NCBI GenBank assembly: GCA_017303715.1
Contig: JAFLBZ010000001.1
Span: 1-64,000, forward strand
Direction of reading: 5' to 3'
Length of the DNA: 64,000 nucleotides
Origin: Rhodothermia bacterium
GTDB taxonomy: Bacteria > Bacteroidota > Rhodothermia > Rhodothermales > UBA2364
This document shows positions 45,557 to 54,963 of the stretch, piece after piece; the first letter of the stretch is position 1, and each line of letters starts with the position of its first letter. The notes under the pieces are model-generated. The model was not told the origin of the DNA. It did no database searches and worked only from the letters and a program-made list of their open reading frames with translations. The position numbers and the translations under genes are program-made.

Positions 45557-46078
45557 ATGCAAGCGAATAAACCCCCAAACACATTCCCAGCCTTGTTTAC
45601 GATATTAGAATGGACGGTGGTCTTTTTCCTCTTAATCCCCTTCCGTGCCGAGGCACAAACCACGCAGCAGAAGCAACCTACGGACGAGATAATCCTTAAA
45701 GAAAACCACCTACCTCTTGTCGCACAACTTGCAGTGCCACAGCGCGTCCTAAACGCAAGAATTATGTCCTTTGGCATTGCACCCGATAGCGTCAAAAGGC
45801 CGAAAGACCCTTGGCTTGGCTTCGATAAAGTTCAGCATTTCACTTTTAGCACCCTTTTGGTATTAAGCCAACAATACATTTTAGTGAATAAAATAGCGAC
45901 TTCCGAAAAAGATGCCTTAAAATTTTCGGTTGGTTCTACCGCATTTATTGGATTGTTAAAGGAAATTTACGATCTAAAAAGAAGCAAGTCGCGCTATTTT
46001 AGCAAGCGGGATTTGGTGGCTGATGCAGCGGGAATCCTATTGGCTGCGGGCCTTATCCAACTAAAATCAAGACCATAA
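45557..46078 (+). CDS. DUF2279/YfiM-family protein
   Basis: Residues after the N-terminal hydrophobic stretch (ALFTILEWTVVFFLLIPFRAEAQ) are typical of YfiM/DUF2279: DKVQHFTFSTLLVL, then VGSTAFIGLLKEIYDLK and FSKRDLVADAAGI. The start at ATG 45557 lies 2 nt after the stop of the GldE-like gene; ATG 45539 and ATG 45509 are other in-frame options that overlap that gene. An operon with the upstream gene is likely. The family's role is unknown; E. coli YfiM is a lipoprotein, whereas this one has a signal-peptide-like N-terminus. Confidence 0.78.
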   Translation: MQANKPPNTFPALFTILEWTVVFFLLIPFRAEAQTTQQKQPTDEIILKENHLPLVAQLAVPQRVLNARIMSFGIAPDSVKRPKDPWLGFDKVQHFTFSTLLVLSQQYILVNKIATSEKDALKFSVGSTAFIGLLKEIYDLKRSKSRYFSKRDLVADAAGILLAAGLIQLKSRP

Positions 46079-46093
46079 TCCAACCCAATTTAT

Positions 46094-47599
46094 ATGTGTG
46101 GCATTTTCGGAATTATCAATGCGGCTGATGCAGCCCGAAAAACGTATTACGGCCTACATGCACTCCAGCACCGAGGTCAAGAGTCTGCAGGGATTGTTTC
46201 AGCCTCTTACGACGAAAAACGTAACCGAGCTATTATGCCCGCGCTTCGTAATTTTGGCTTGGTGACCGATGTTTTCCGAGATGAATCGGTCTTCGGACAA
46301 AAACTTAACGGACAAATGGCCATTGGCCACAACCGATATTCCACCAGTGGCTCTGCTACCAATGCCTCAAACATTCAACCCTTTGTGGTACATTACCGAA
46401 ATGGCAATTTGGCCATCGCCCATAACGGAAATCTATCCAATGCCACCCAACTTCGGCAGTTGTTTGACCAAAACGGAACACTTTTCCAGACCACTTCCGA
46501 TACAGAGGTCATCTTACACCTCATCGCACAAAGCCGACAGTTTAGACAAAGAGATCAGATTTTAGATGCGCTTTCACAGATTGAGGGCGCATTTTCTTTG
46601 ATCCTTATGACCGACGATAAACTGATTGCCGTTCGAGACCCACATGGGTTCCGCCCGCTGATGCTGGGAAAAATACCAAATGCCAATCCTGATGGTAGCC
46701 CTGCATGGTGTGTGGCCAGTGAGTCATGTGCTTTTGACTTGCTCGGCGCAACCTACATCCGCGACATACAGCCGGGCGAAATGTTGGTGATGGAAAAAGA
46801 AGCCTGCACAGCCGGTAACTTTGAGTCGTATCAACTTAAGCCCTCGTCCCTAACGGCACAATGTATCTTTGAATACGTCTATTTTTCTAGGCCGGATTCC
46901 CGCATCTTTGGCGAAATGGTGGACAAGGTGAGGCGAAAATTCGGCAAAATCCTTGCGCATGAAGCCCCTGCGCCTTTTGACCCCAATGGCAAAAGAACCA
47001 TCGTGATTCCAGTGCCCGACTCTTCAAACACTTCGGCGATGGGTTATGCCACTGAATTGAACAAAATTTTTGCTGCTAAAGAACAACGAGACCACTTTCG
47101 ATTCGAGTTCGGACTGATTCGGAATCACTACGTTGGCCGGACGTTTATCTCCCCCGGACAAAATGCCAGAGAACTTAAGGTGCGGCTAAAATTCAACACT
47201 GTCGAGGGTATCCTAAAAGACCGCATTGTGGTAATGGTGGATGACTCCATTGTACGCGGAACCACTTGCAGGCAATTGGTGAAGATGGTGCGTGAAGCTG
47301 GTGCAAAAGAGGTGCATTTCCGCGTAACCTCCCCGCCTGTCATTAGCCCTTGCTATTATGGAATGGATTTCCCGACGCCCGATGAGTTGTTTGCCAATCA
47401 ATTTGATGGTCTTTCCGGCATGGCAGCATGGCTTGGGGTGGACTCGTTGGCCTATTTGTCCGAAAAAGGATTGTTAGAGGCTGTACGCGAAACCAATTCC
47501 ATTCCACCCCATTATTGCACAGCGTGCTTCACAAAAAAATACCCCGTCCCGGTACAAAAACCGGAAGAAACCTTAAAAGAGGCTTACGAGTTTGTCTAA
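46094..47599 (+). CDS. purF: Amidophosphoribosyltransferase
   Basis: The 501-residue protein begins MCGIFGI, so Cys2 is the nucleophile of the class II glutamine amidotransferase domain (HALQHRGQESAGI, GHNRYSTSG). The C-terminal type I phosphoribosyltransferase domain has the PRPP motif VVMVDDSIVRGTT. It catalyses the first step of purine synthesis from PRPP and glutamine. It follows the YfiM-like gene by 15 nt on the same strand. No other purine gene is nearby. The protein has a normal length, and no propeptide precedes the Cys. Confidence 0.97.
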   Translation: MCGIFGIINAADAARKTYYGLHALQHRGQESAGIVSASYDEKRNRAIMPALRNFGLVTDVFRDESVFGQKLNGQMAIGHNRYSTSGSATNASNIQPFVVHYRNGNLAIAHNGNLSNATQLRQLFDQNGTLFQTTSDTEVILHLIAQSRQFRQRDQILDALSQIEGAFSLILMTDDKLIAVRDPHGFRPLMLGKIPNANPDGSPAWCVASESCAFDLLGATYIRDIQPGEMLVMEKEACTAGNFESYQLKPSSLTAQCIFEYVYFSRPDSRIFGEMVDKVRRKFGKILAHEAPAPFDPNGKRTIVIPVPDSSNTSAMGYATELNKIFAAKEQRDHFRFEFGLIRNHYVGRTFISPGQNARELKVRLKFNTVEGILKDRIVVMVDDSIVRGTTCRQLVKMVREAGAKEVHFRVTSPPVISPCYYGMDFPTPDELFANQFDGLSGMAAWLGVDSLAYLSEKGLLEAVRETNSIPPHYCTACFTKKYPVPVQKPEETLKEAYEFV

Positions 47600-47723
47600 C
47601 TTGTACTTTGTATATAAAAATCAATAAAGCGATTTCCCGTGGAGACTGTGGCAAGAACTGAATAATTTTATAGCGGCACGAAGTTGGCAAGGAAATGAGA
47701 AGAGGAATGCACGTAACACCCCT

Positions 47724-48263
47724 TCATCCAATGGTGTTTGTCCCCATTTTACGGAAGATGGCACACCAGAATTTTTCGCCCGATTCGTCATACGCATAAG
47801 GGGGTTCCGCTACGGCCCAGCCATATTGTTGAAAGAACATCATCAGCCCTATCGCGGTAAAGGACACCGTTTCGGGCTGGCCGTTTTGATGCACACCACC
47901 TTCAATTGCCGCAGGTACACAGACATACATCCACCCTCCTTCCACCAATACCTCCCACAAAGCGGCCAACTGTTTGGCCATTTTGGCCTCGGCAGAACAT
48001 GTATCGAAGGTTCGATGCGCCACGACCCATGCAAATGTTTCTTCTATACTTAGCGTCTCTTCAGGATTCCAACGAAGCACCGTGGGGGTATTTTCTGAAT
48101 TGAGGTCAAGGTCGTTGGTCTCCTCTTGCGCTTGACAAACCGTTACCGCAAAGCCGAGTTCTACTAACGGTACGAAGAGTTTATACGAGATCGGAGAAGC
48201 ATCTAACACCTTGATGCCCGGGGGCACTGCCGCTAGGGTTCGGAGGAGGTTAGGGTTAAACAT
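47724..48263 (-). CDS. Hypothetical protein with possible SAM-methyltransferase fold
   Basis: A 179-residue soluble protein. The N-terminal segment PPGIKVLDASPISYKLFVPLVELGF resembles the first beta-strand and helix of a class I methyltransferase, and LAALWEVLVEGGWMYVCVP and FFQQYGWAVAE look like later strands. The usual DxGxG glycine motif is absent (DASPIS), so SAM binding is doubtful. It starts 3 nt after the stop of the ferrochelatase homologue, which suggests cotranscription. I do not assign a function. Confidence 0.55.
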   Translation of the reverse strand: MFNPNLLRTLAAVPPGIKVLDASPISYKLFVPLVELGFAVTVCQAQEETNDLDLNSENTPTVLRWNPEETLSIEETFAWVVAHRTFDTCSAEAKMAKQLAALWEVLVEGGWMYVCVPAAIEGGVHQNGQPETVSFTAIGLMMFFQQYGWAVAEPPYAYDESGEKFWCAIFRKMGTNTIG

Positions 48264-48266
48264 AGA

Positions 48267-49487
48267 TTAGCCCGTTTGGCGCAATGGGGTAATGGTTGGC
48301 TTACTCTTTACCCAAGATTGTACCCAGATAGTCTTGCCATCCTGTTGCCGCAACACCCATTCATCTGGACGGTAGAACGATTTTTGTTTTTCGAGGGTTG
48401 TTATTTTTCGGACGACCATATCGCCTAAAGCCTCTAACAAAAGCGGATTGCCTTGGGGCGAATAGCTGACCTCGAATTGAATTCCTCGCTCAAGTGCATA
48501 GGAACGAAGAACGGTATCTAAAAAATAAGAGACCTCGAACCGTTCGGTAATAAAAGAAATGGGAATGACCAACACGGCCCGTTTGCCCTGATCCGCCAGT
48601 TCCGAGACCACTTGTTTTACCCCCATAAGGCCATATTTTTTGCTTCCAGATAAGACTTCGGACATGCAGGAGAGGTGCCACTCATTTTCGAGACGATTTT
48701 GGCTTAAGAGGGCAGAAATGGTTTCTTCGATAAGCACAAGTGCTGGATCGTTTGGCAAATGATTTGCGGTTCTGCAACCAAATGCCGCAAAAACGAGTTC
48801 TACATCCTCGCGGATATGCTTCGGAAAACGCGAAAGTCCTTCCATTATCCGGTCTGACAAAGCCTGAACATACTGCGGATGCCGTGCGTATTCATGCACC
48901 AAAGACACCTTGAATTGGGCATTTACGGCTTCAATGGCTTTTTGAAAATGTGCCAAAACCACGCCTGTTGTGGCTTGGCTAAAATGTGGATACATTGGGA
49001 TGAGAATTACATGCTCAATCCCCATTTCCTTTATTTTGCTGGTCACAGCCTCATGCGAAGAATCTCCATAAGAATTGGCAATAAAAACACTAAATAAATG
49101 CTTTTGTGCAAGGTGTTCTTGATGGTTTAAGTGTTCTTCGAGCATGAAGCGCAAGTCTCGACGGATTCGCGAATAAGCCGCCCCACCCCCCATTGCCTCC
49201 AAACCTAACAACCAATTCCGCAGTTCTTTACGGATACGGAGTTTGTAAAAAAACCTGCCGAAAGGTGACATCACACCAACATAACGGCTATTGACCAAAA
49301 AATCCTCAACTTCTTCGGTGGATCGAGGCTCTCCCAAACTCAGCAATACCACAGCAACCCGCCTTCCTGATGCTACATCAATCGGTCGGACGGGAAAAAC
49401 GGCGCCATGCTTTTGATAGAGGCTGATTTGTTCGGTAAAATTGCTCAAGGGATTACGGTGCTTAGGTTTTAACCATAATAACGCCAT
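48267..49487 (-). CDS. Ferrochelatase homologue lacking the catalytic histidine
   Basis: The 406-residue protein aligns over its length with ferrochelatases (HemH): LLSLGEPRSTEEVEDFL, PMYPHFSQATTG, then VIPISFITERFEVSYFLD with the conserved Glu318. In HemH the strand before the GDPY region reads SAHGLP and carries the metal-binding His; here it reads AAFGCR, with Phe236 in the His position. The partner motif NDPALVLIE replaces GDPYKEQ. An N-terminal extension of about 40 residues precedes the domain. Membership of the family is firm; ferrochelatase activity is not. No other haem gene is in the window. The methyltransferase-like gene follows 3 nt downstream. Confidence 0.8.
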   Translation of the reverse strand: MALLWLKPKHRNPLSNFTEQISLYQKHGAVFPVRPIDVASGRRVAVVLLSLGEPRSTEEVEDFLVNSRYVGVMSPFGRFFYKLRIRKELRNWLLGLEAMGGGAAYSRIRRDLRFMLEEHLNHQEHLAQKHLFSVFIANSYGDSSHEAVTSKIKEMGIEHVILIPMYPHFSQATTGVVLAHFQKAIEAVNAQFKVSLVHEYARHPQYVQALSDRIMEGLSRFPKHIREDVELVFAAFGCRTANHLPNDPALVLIEETISALLSQNRLENEWHLSCMSEVLSGSKKYGLMGVKQVVSELADQGKRAVLVIPISFITERFEVSYFLDTVLRSYALERGIQFEVSYSPQGNPLLLEALGDMVVRKITTLEKQKSFYRPDEWVLRQQDGKTIWVQSWVKSKPTITPLRQTG

Positions 49488-49588
49488 TCAGCACGTCATT
49501 TGTATAACAACCGTTGAAAAAAAGACAAACGAACGTTGAAGATTTCCCCCATAAAAAGCGCTTTCAAAAACAATTCGCATATCCTTCG

Positions 49589-50401
49589 CTAAAGATTGGC
49601 GAAGAGGCGGATAACCGATCGAATCATGCTTTTTTGCATTTCCAAGTGGCCATGTTCTGCTTCCACATTGATGTAGGGTACGCCAAAGTTGCCACAAAAA
49701 ACGGAGAAGGAGCCATCATCGGTTACGGTGGCATTGTTCTGTAGGGCGACATTAAACCCCTCCGCCTTTAGACGCTGAAAATGCAGGAGATTGGTGACGA
49801 AGAAGAAATCATCGGCATCGCTGCCAGCTACATAATGGGTTGCAGTTGCATCACGCGCATACGTTCCTCGTGGGAGGTAATCTTTCACGGTATAGCTATC
49901 GGGTGTATTGTTATGGAGCGCAACCACCAGTTCGCCCCGTTTAAGGCCAAAGTCATTCACCACAGCATTCGAGAAGGCTTCAACTTCAGCGGCGGCTTGG
50001 GCATCATAGCGGCTATTCGTCTCCAATGTTTTTTTGATTCCCAGAGGCGTAAAAATGCGGTTGGGATCTACCACATACCTTTTGCCTTCTAGGTTGAACG
50101 ACAGGTTGCGTTCGCCCGTATGTTGCAGTTCCACCAATTTTCCACCAGATTCCCTTAAGGTTTGCCATCCGGCCTGTGCAGAGGTGTTCTCATTGTCGTG
50201 CATATTAAAGTAGATCAGTTTAGCGCCCGCTTTTTGGGCATAAACCACCCGTATTTGCGCATCACCCAAATAATAATTGTTGGTGACTTTGGGAATGATT
50301 TTTCCCGATTCGAGCAGGACTTGTACAGAGTCTTGCGCCCAGACAGGTACAAGTGCGCCTAACAGCACGAGAAAGACAGAAAAAAACAATCGCCGAAACA
50401 T
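49589..50401 (-). CDS. Secreted protein of unknown function with an HxxE motif
   Basis: I start at ATG 50401, which gives a good signal peptide (MFRRLFFSVFLVLLGALVPVWAQ) and 270 residues; the frame is open to 50482. Conserved-looking motifs are FNMHDNE (His-Asp-Asn-Glu), a VVALHNNT strand, DDFFFV and NVEAEHGHLEMQ at the C-terminus. An HxxE pair followed by a later His and Glu is reminiscent of zinc carboxypeptidase-like or amidase-like folds, but the overall family is not one I can name, so this is speculative. It lies upstream of hemH on the same strand but separated by 101 nt, so linkage is uncertain. Confidence 0.6.
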   Translation of the reverse strand: MFRRLFFSVFLVLLGALVPVWAQDSVQVLLESGKIIPKVTNNYYLGDAQIRVVYAQKAGAKLIYFNMHDNENTSAQAGWQTLRESGGKLVELQHTGERNLSFNLEGKRYVVDPNRIFTPLGIKKTLETNSRYDAQAAAEVEAFSNAVVNDFGLKRGELVVALHNNTPDSYTVKDYLPRGTYARDATATHYVAGSDADDFFFVTNLLHFQRLKAEGFNVALQNNATVTDDGSFSVFCGNFGVPYINVEAEHGHLEMQKSMIRSVIRLFANL

Positions 50402-50505
50402 ACGCAGAAGGATTTTGATCACAAAGAGAAACGATAAAAACCAATAATACATTTTTTTGTATCTTCCTTCAAACATCCTCAAATTAATTCATTACCCTAT
50501 TCAAA

Positions 50506-51693
50506 ATGAAAGAAGCCTTGATTACCGATCCGATGCTCATTTTGGCCTATTTGCTAACTGTTTTGGCTTCGGTATTTGCCCTTAGCACGGTAAAATCCTT
50601 TCAGAAGTTTTTTGATTTTCTACCGGCTGTGATCTGGGCATACTTCATCCCCATGATTTCTACGTCACTGGGCATCATCCCCGATTCCAGTCCTTTGTAT
50701 GCTTGGACGTCAAAGTATATTTTGCCTTTTGCATTATTTTTATTGATGTTAACGATAGATTTACCGGCTGTTTTGAAGTTGGGAAAAACAGGTTTGATGG
50801 TCATGGTTTTGGCTTCGATCTCCATTTGGGTTGCCGGAATCGTGTCTTTTGCCATTTTTGGGGCTTATTTGCCAGCCGAGGCATGGAAGGAATTTGGTGC
50901 TTTAACGGGCAGTTGGATTGGTGGGAACGCCAATATGGTGGCTGTGGGGAATAGCTTTGAGCCGGTGGTGGACTTGAGCCGTATCATTGTCATGGATACC
51001 GTTGTTGGATATGGTTGGTTGGGTATTTTGATTTGGCTCTCCACCTACCAAACTGCGCTAAACAAGCATTTCAAAGCTGATACCCAAATCATAGATGACC
51101 TGAATGCCCATTTGGCCGCTTCAGATACAGAGAAAAAACCTACAGAAACCCTCCAAATTATGTACATCATTGGGATTGGCCTTGCCGTTACCATTGTTGT
51201 TGTGGCCTTAGCACAATTCATGCCCAAAGTCGGCAACCCAACCTTAATCAGTGCTTCCACATGGGCCATTTTGATGCTTACCACCTTGGGCATTGCGCTT
51301 TCACTTACTCCAATTCGGAAAATAGAAACCTATGGCGCTTCACGTTTTGGATATTTTGCGTTGTACTTTTTACTTACGACCATCGGCGCACAAGGAGACA
51401 TTACAAAAATCTTTAACACGCCGCTCTATTTGGTGGCAGGTATTTTCTGGATGTCAATCCATGCTGGATTGTTATACCTGATTGGCAAGGCATTCAAAGC
51501 GCCTTCTTTTATCCTTGCCACCGCAAGTATGGCCAATATTGGTGCTGCTGCAAGTGCACCTGTCGTAGCGGTTGCCTACCAACCCGCGATGGCTCCGGTG
51601 GGTGTTCTGATGTCTATGTTGGGGTACGCCTATGGGACGTATCTTGGGCTTTTGGCAGCATGGGCTATGTCAAAGATTTATAGCTGGTTTTAA
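50506..51693 (+). CDS. DUF819-family integral membrane protein
   Basis: A 395-residue protein with about ten hydrophobic segments. It resembles the YjcL/DUF819 family: SWIGGNANMVAVG, VVGYGWLGILIWLS, and IGAAASAPVVAVAYQPAMAPVGVLM. The family is predicted to be transporters, but the substrate is not known. It is transcribed away from the secreted HxxE gene and ends in a terminator at 51743. Confidence 0.85.
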   Translation: MKEALITDPMLILAYLLTVLASVFALSTVKSFQKFFDFLPAVIWAYFIPMISTSLGIIPDSSPLYAWTSKYILPFALFLLMLTIDLPAVLKLGKTGLMVMVLASISIWVAGIVSFAIFGAYLPAEAWKEFGALTGSWIGGNANMVAVGNSFEPVVDLSRIIVMDTVVGYGWLGILIWLSTYQTALNKHFKADTQIIDDLNAHLAASDTEKKPTETLQIMYIIGIGLAVTIVVVALAQFMPKVGNPTLISASTWAILMLTTLGIALSLTPIRKIETYGASRFGYFALYFLLTTIGAQGDITKIFNTPLYLVAGIFWMSIHAGLLYLIGKAFKAPSFILATASMANIGAAASAPVVAVAYQPAMAPVGVLMSMLGYAYGTYLGLLAAWAMSKIYSWF

Positions 51694-51742
51694 CGTTGAA
51701 TGTATGCGGCATTTCAATTACGCACTGCCTCCGAGATTGCAG

Positions 51743-51767
51743 AAAAGCCCCTTCGGGGCGGCTTTTT
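51743..51767. terminator. Bidirectional terminator between the DUF819 gene and galK
   Basis: AAAAGCCCC, TTC, GGGGC then GGCTTTTT: a strong G+C hairpin with A-run on one side and T-run on the other. It lies 50 nt after the DUF819 gene and on the minus strand about 105 nt after the galK stop. Confidence 0.8.
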
Positions 51768-51872
51768 CCTATCTACAACAAGTACATCTCGTTATTGCGC
51801 AAGTGCAAGGAATTAGGTCAATTTAAGGAGTAAATTTGTTTGATCACAACACTTAAAAACCCATAATGTATA

Positions 51873-53048
51873 TTATTCTTTACCCACAATTTGCTCTGTC
51901 CCATTTGCCGTAATGACTTCGTACAGATCGGGGCAATGACCAAATGCGGCTTCGTAGCTCCGAGCAACTTTCTCATAAATGCTTGGTATGGCGTCTTGGT
52001 GAATAAGGTTAATGGTACATCCGCCAAAGCCGCCCCCCATCATTCGTGTACCGAGTACCTTTGGATTTCCCCAAACCGCCTCGAACAAAAAATCCAATTC
52101 GGCGCAACTGACTTCATACAGATACCGCAATCCTTGGTGTGTAGCCGTCATACACTGCCCAAAGGTTTTAAGGTTGTTCTCGGTTAATGCCTTGCATGCA
52201 GCCTGAATACGAATATGTTCCTCAAGAACATACTGGCATCGCCGATAGACAATGGGGTCAATTCGGCTTTGGCTCGCTTGTAGCCATGTTATTGGAACCA
52301 CACTTAGATTGGGTATATCTGCATTAAAATACTGTCTGAAAAAATGTAATCCCGCCTCACATTGCTCCCGACGTTCGTTATAGGCAGAGTCCACCAAGGC
52401 ATGTTTCACATTTGTATTAAACAACACAATCCGATACTCGCCCAATGCAAGTGGGACATCACGGAACTCCAACGTTTGGCAATCCAATTGCAAGGCATGA
52501 TTGGCTTTTCCGTGCAAGCTGGTAAACATATCCATTATACCGCACTTTATGCCCACAAACTCATTCTCCGACTGTTGCACCAAGCGTGCTAGGTCTTTTC
52601 CCTCCAAACCATAGTCGAACATCTTGTTGAGTGCAAAGGCGAAAACCGATCCGAGCGCTGCAGAAGAAGACATTCCGGCGCCTATTGGCAAATCTCCCGC
52701 AAAAACGAGGTTGCAAACAGGAACATGAAAACCGCGTTGCTGTAATTGGGATACCACACCCCATAAATAATTTGCCCAAGTACATTGGGTTTGCTTTTGG
52801 TTTATTGGTGGTGAGGTGTCTATTTGGATGGTTTCTTCTTTATCCATCGCCATCCAATGGCCGATATCGGAGTTGGAAGGCCGGATTGCCAAGTAAATGC
52901 CTTTGTCTATGGCCGCAGGCAAAACCCAGCCACCATTATAATCGGTGTGTTCTCCAATGAGGTTTACCCTTCCGGGAGACCAGAATACATTTGGCTTGGC
53001 GCCAAATTGCGCGCGAAACCGAGCTAAAACATGGGTTGATATTTCCAT
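51873..53048 (-). CDS. galK: Galactokinase
   Basis: The start at ATG 53048 (391 residues, GGCGG ribosome-binding-like sequence) agrees with the length of GalK; the frame is open to 53114. GHMP-kinase signatures are visible: PGRVNLIGEHTDYNGGWVLP (galactose binding), GDLPIGAGMSSSAALGS (phosphate loop) and GGGFGGCTINLI near the C-terminus. It phosphorylates galactose at C1. The upstream neighbour on the same strand is a GH13 lipoprotein, 76 nt away, so the two may be co-expressed. No galT or galE is in the window. Confidence 0.94.
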   Translation of the reverse strand: MEISTHVLARFRAQFGAKPNVFWSPGRVNLIGEHTDYNGGWVLPAAIDKGIYLAIRPSNSDIGHWMAMDKEETIQIDTSPPINQKQTQCTWANYLWGVVSQLQQRGFHVPVCNLVFAGDLPIGAGMSSSAALGSVFAFALNKMFDYGLEGKDLARLVQQSENEFVGIKCGIMDMFTSLHGKANHALQLDCQTLEFRDVPLALGEYRIVLFNTNVKHALVDSAYNERREQCEAGLHFFRQYFNADIPNLSVVPITWLQASQSRIDPIVYRRCQYVLEEHIRIQAACKALTENNLKTFGQCMTATHQGLRYLYEVSCAELDFLFEAVWGNPKVLGTRMMGGGFGGCTINLIHQDAIPSIYEKVARSYEAAFGHCPDLYEVITANGTEQIVGKE

Positions 53049-53124
53049 TGAACCGCCATAATCAACTTCAACCGAGAAAGAAGGTAACTTTCCGGTTGAA
53101 GGTAAAAAGTCCAATCTACGTTTC

Positions 53125-54963
53125 CTACTTAATGGCCAAAATTAATGCTTCGTAAGGACGCAATGCCGTCTGCGCCTTAGCATCTGAGTAATTTCCCAGC
53201 AAGACCGTGGCTTTGTCAAGGTTTAGGTCTATGTTTACACGAGAAGTCTTTTCTGTAAAGTTAAGTAAAATTAATAACTTACGGCCATTAAATTCGCGGG
53301 TATAAGCGTAAGTGCTTGGGTTTTGGGCATCCAACAACGTGTATTTGCCATAGACCAGCGCTTTTTCCGATTTACGCAACTGGTTTAGCTTTCGGAAATA
53401 ATGAAGTGGTGAATTGGGATCCTTTTCTTGGGCTTCCACATTGATTTCCTTGTAGTTTGGGTTCACCATAATCCAAGGGGTTCCTGTAGTAAAACCCGCA
53501 TGGGGCATTGCATTCCATTGATGTGGTGTGCGGCCATTGTCTCGATTATAACGGGCAAAGTTAGCCAGAATTTCCTTCTCATCCACGCCTTTATTTTTTA
53601 GATACGTGTATTCATTGAAGGTAGGTTTATCACGATAATCCTCGATGCGGGTAAAACGGATATTGGTCATTCCGAGTTCATCCCCATAATAATAGTAGGG
53701 TGTCCCACGCATGGTCATGATAAACGTACTCAACATTTTTGAAGACGATTCCCGAAAAGCCGGCGTATCATTCCCGAATCGCGAGACCATACGTGCTTGG
53801 TCGTGATTCGCTAAAAAAATGGAAATCCACCCCTTCTCCGCAAATTCGGCATCCCATCTACTAAAGACTTCTTTAAAATCCAACAAAGTCCAATTAGGCT
53901 TACTACCTAAATCCACCCCTTCAAAGGCATAAGCCATGTTCAGCTCATTCCGATCCGCATCAACCAACATATGCGCGTCTTCCATCGTATTTCCAGCGCC
54001 CTCCGCAACACTCATCAAATCGTATTTGCTCAGGACTTCGCGGTTCATTTCTTGTAGGTATTCATGCAAACGTGGGCCCATTGCATAGTATTGCAGAAAA
54101 TTTTTCTCGTAACCTTCTGGAAATGGTGGGTAATTGGTATCTTTTGAAACAAACTGAAAGGCATCTAACCGGAATCCGTCAATTCCTTTATCCGCCCAAA
54201 ACCGCATAATGTCGTACACTTCTTGGCGCAACTTCGGATTTTCCCATTTAAGATCGGGCTGCTTTCGGGAAAAATAGTGGAGGTAATATGCATTGGTTTG
54301 AGCGTCGTACATCCAAGCATCCCTATTTACATCGAAGAGGCTGTAGCGGTAAGGCGGTTTTCCTTTTTCGGCAGGCCACCAATGGTAATAATCACGATAG
54401 GGGTTATCCCGCGAAGACCGACTTTGCTTAAACCATTCATGCTCGTCGCTGCTGTGGTTCACCACCATATCCATCACTAATTTTATGCCCTTCTGATGGA
54501 GTCCCGCGAGCAACTCGTCGAAGTCTTCCATCGTCCCAAACTCTGGCTGAATGTTGCGGTAATCACTAATGTCGTACCCGTTGTCATCATTTGGGGAGGT
54601 GTAAATGGGGTTGAGCCAAACGACATCTACACCCAGACTTTTGATATAGTCTATTTTTGAGATAATGCCTTTGAGATCGCCTATCCCATCTCCGTCGCTG
54701 TCCTTAAAACTTCTTGGATAGATCTGGTAAACCACGGCCTCCTTCCACCATGTTTGCTCTTTTGCGTCAGAAGTAGAACGGTGCATTTGTACTGCTTGTC
54801 GAACGGGATGGCAACCCGAAATCATGAGGAGCATCATCAAGACCCCAACACCCCATAAGGGCAAAGTCTTGGACTTCAAAAGCCGGTTGTTTTTGAATTT
54901 CTGTTCAAGTTTCGGTTGCTTGTTAAGACAAGATTGAGAATTGGCTGGTACAGGCATAGTCAT
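53125..54963 (-). CDS. GH13 alpha-glucosidase-type lipoprotein
   Basis: The 612-residue protein has a long N-terminal region followed by a hydrophobic stretch and a lipobox (MISGC, Cys51), so it is probably anchored in the outer membrane. The GH13 domain begins WWKEAVVYQIYPRSFKD. Catalytic residues are Asp267 (GFRLDAFQF), Glu321 (SVAEGAG) and Asp388 (ANHDQARMVSRFGND). The set resembles oligo-1,6-glucosidase/alpha-glucosidase subfamilies, but the linkage specificity is not certain. It is divergent from the sodium/sugar symporter gene and cotranscribed with galK, so it belongs to a sugar-use locus. Confidence 0.88.
   Translation of the reverse strand: MTMPVPANSQSCLNKQPKLEQKFKNNRLLKSKTLPLWGVGVLMMLLMISGCHPVRQAVQMHRSTSDAKEQTWWKEAVVYQIYPRSFKDSDGDGIGDLKGIISKIDYIKSLGVDVVWLNPIYTSPNDDNGYDISDYRNIQPEFGTMEDFDELLAGLHQKGIKLVMDMVVNHSSDEHEWFKQSRSSRDNPYRDYYHWWPAEKGKPPYRYSLFDVNRDAWMYDAQTNAYYLHYFSRKQPDLKWENPKLRQEVYDIMRFWADKGIDGFRLDAFQFVSKDTNYPPFPEGYEKNFLQYYAMGPRLHEYLQEMNREVLSKYDLMSVAEGAGNTMEDAHMLVDADRNELNMAYAFEGVDLGSKPNWTLLDFKEVFSRWDAEFAEKGWISIFLANHDQARMVSRFGNDTPAFRESSSKMLSTFIMTMRGTPYYYYGDELGMTNIRFTRIEDYRDKPTFNEYTYLKNKGVDEKEILANFARYNRDNGRTPHQWNAMPHAGFTTGTPWIMVNPNYKEINVEAQEKDPNSPLHYFRKLNQLRKSEKALVYGKYTLLDAQNPSTYAYTREFNGRKLLILLNFTEKTSRVNIDLNLDKATVLLGNYSDAKAQTALRPYEALILAIK

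Noticed and set aside
47724-48263. Firm methyltransferase annotation
   Set aside because: The glycine-rich SAM motif is missing, so only a fold-level resemblance is claimed.
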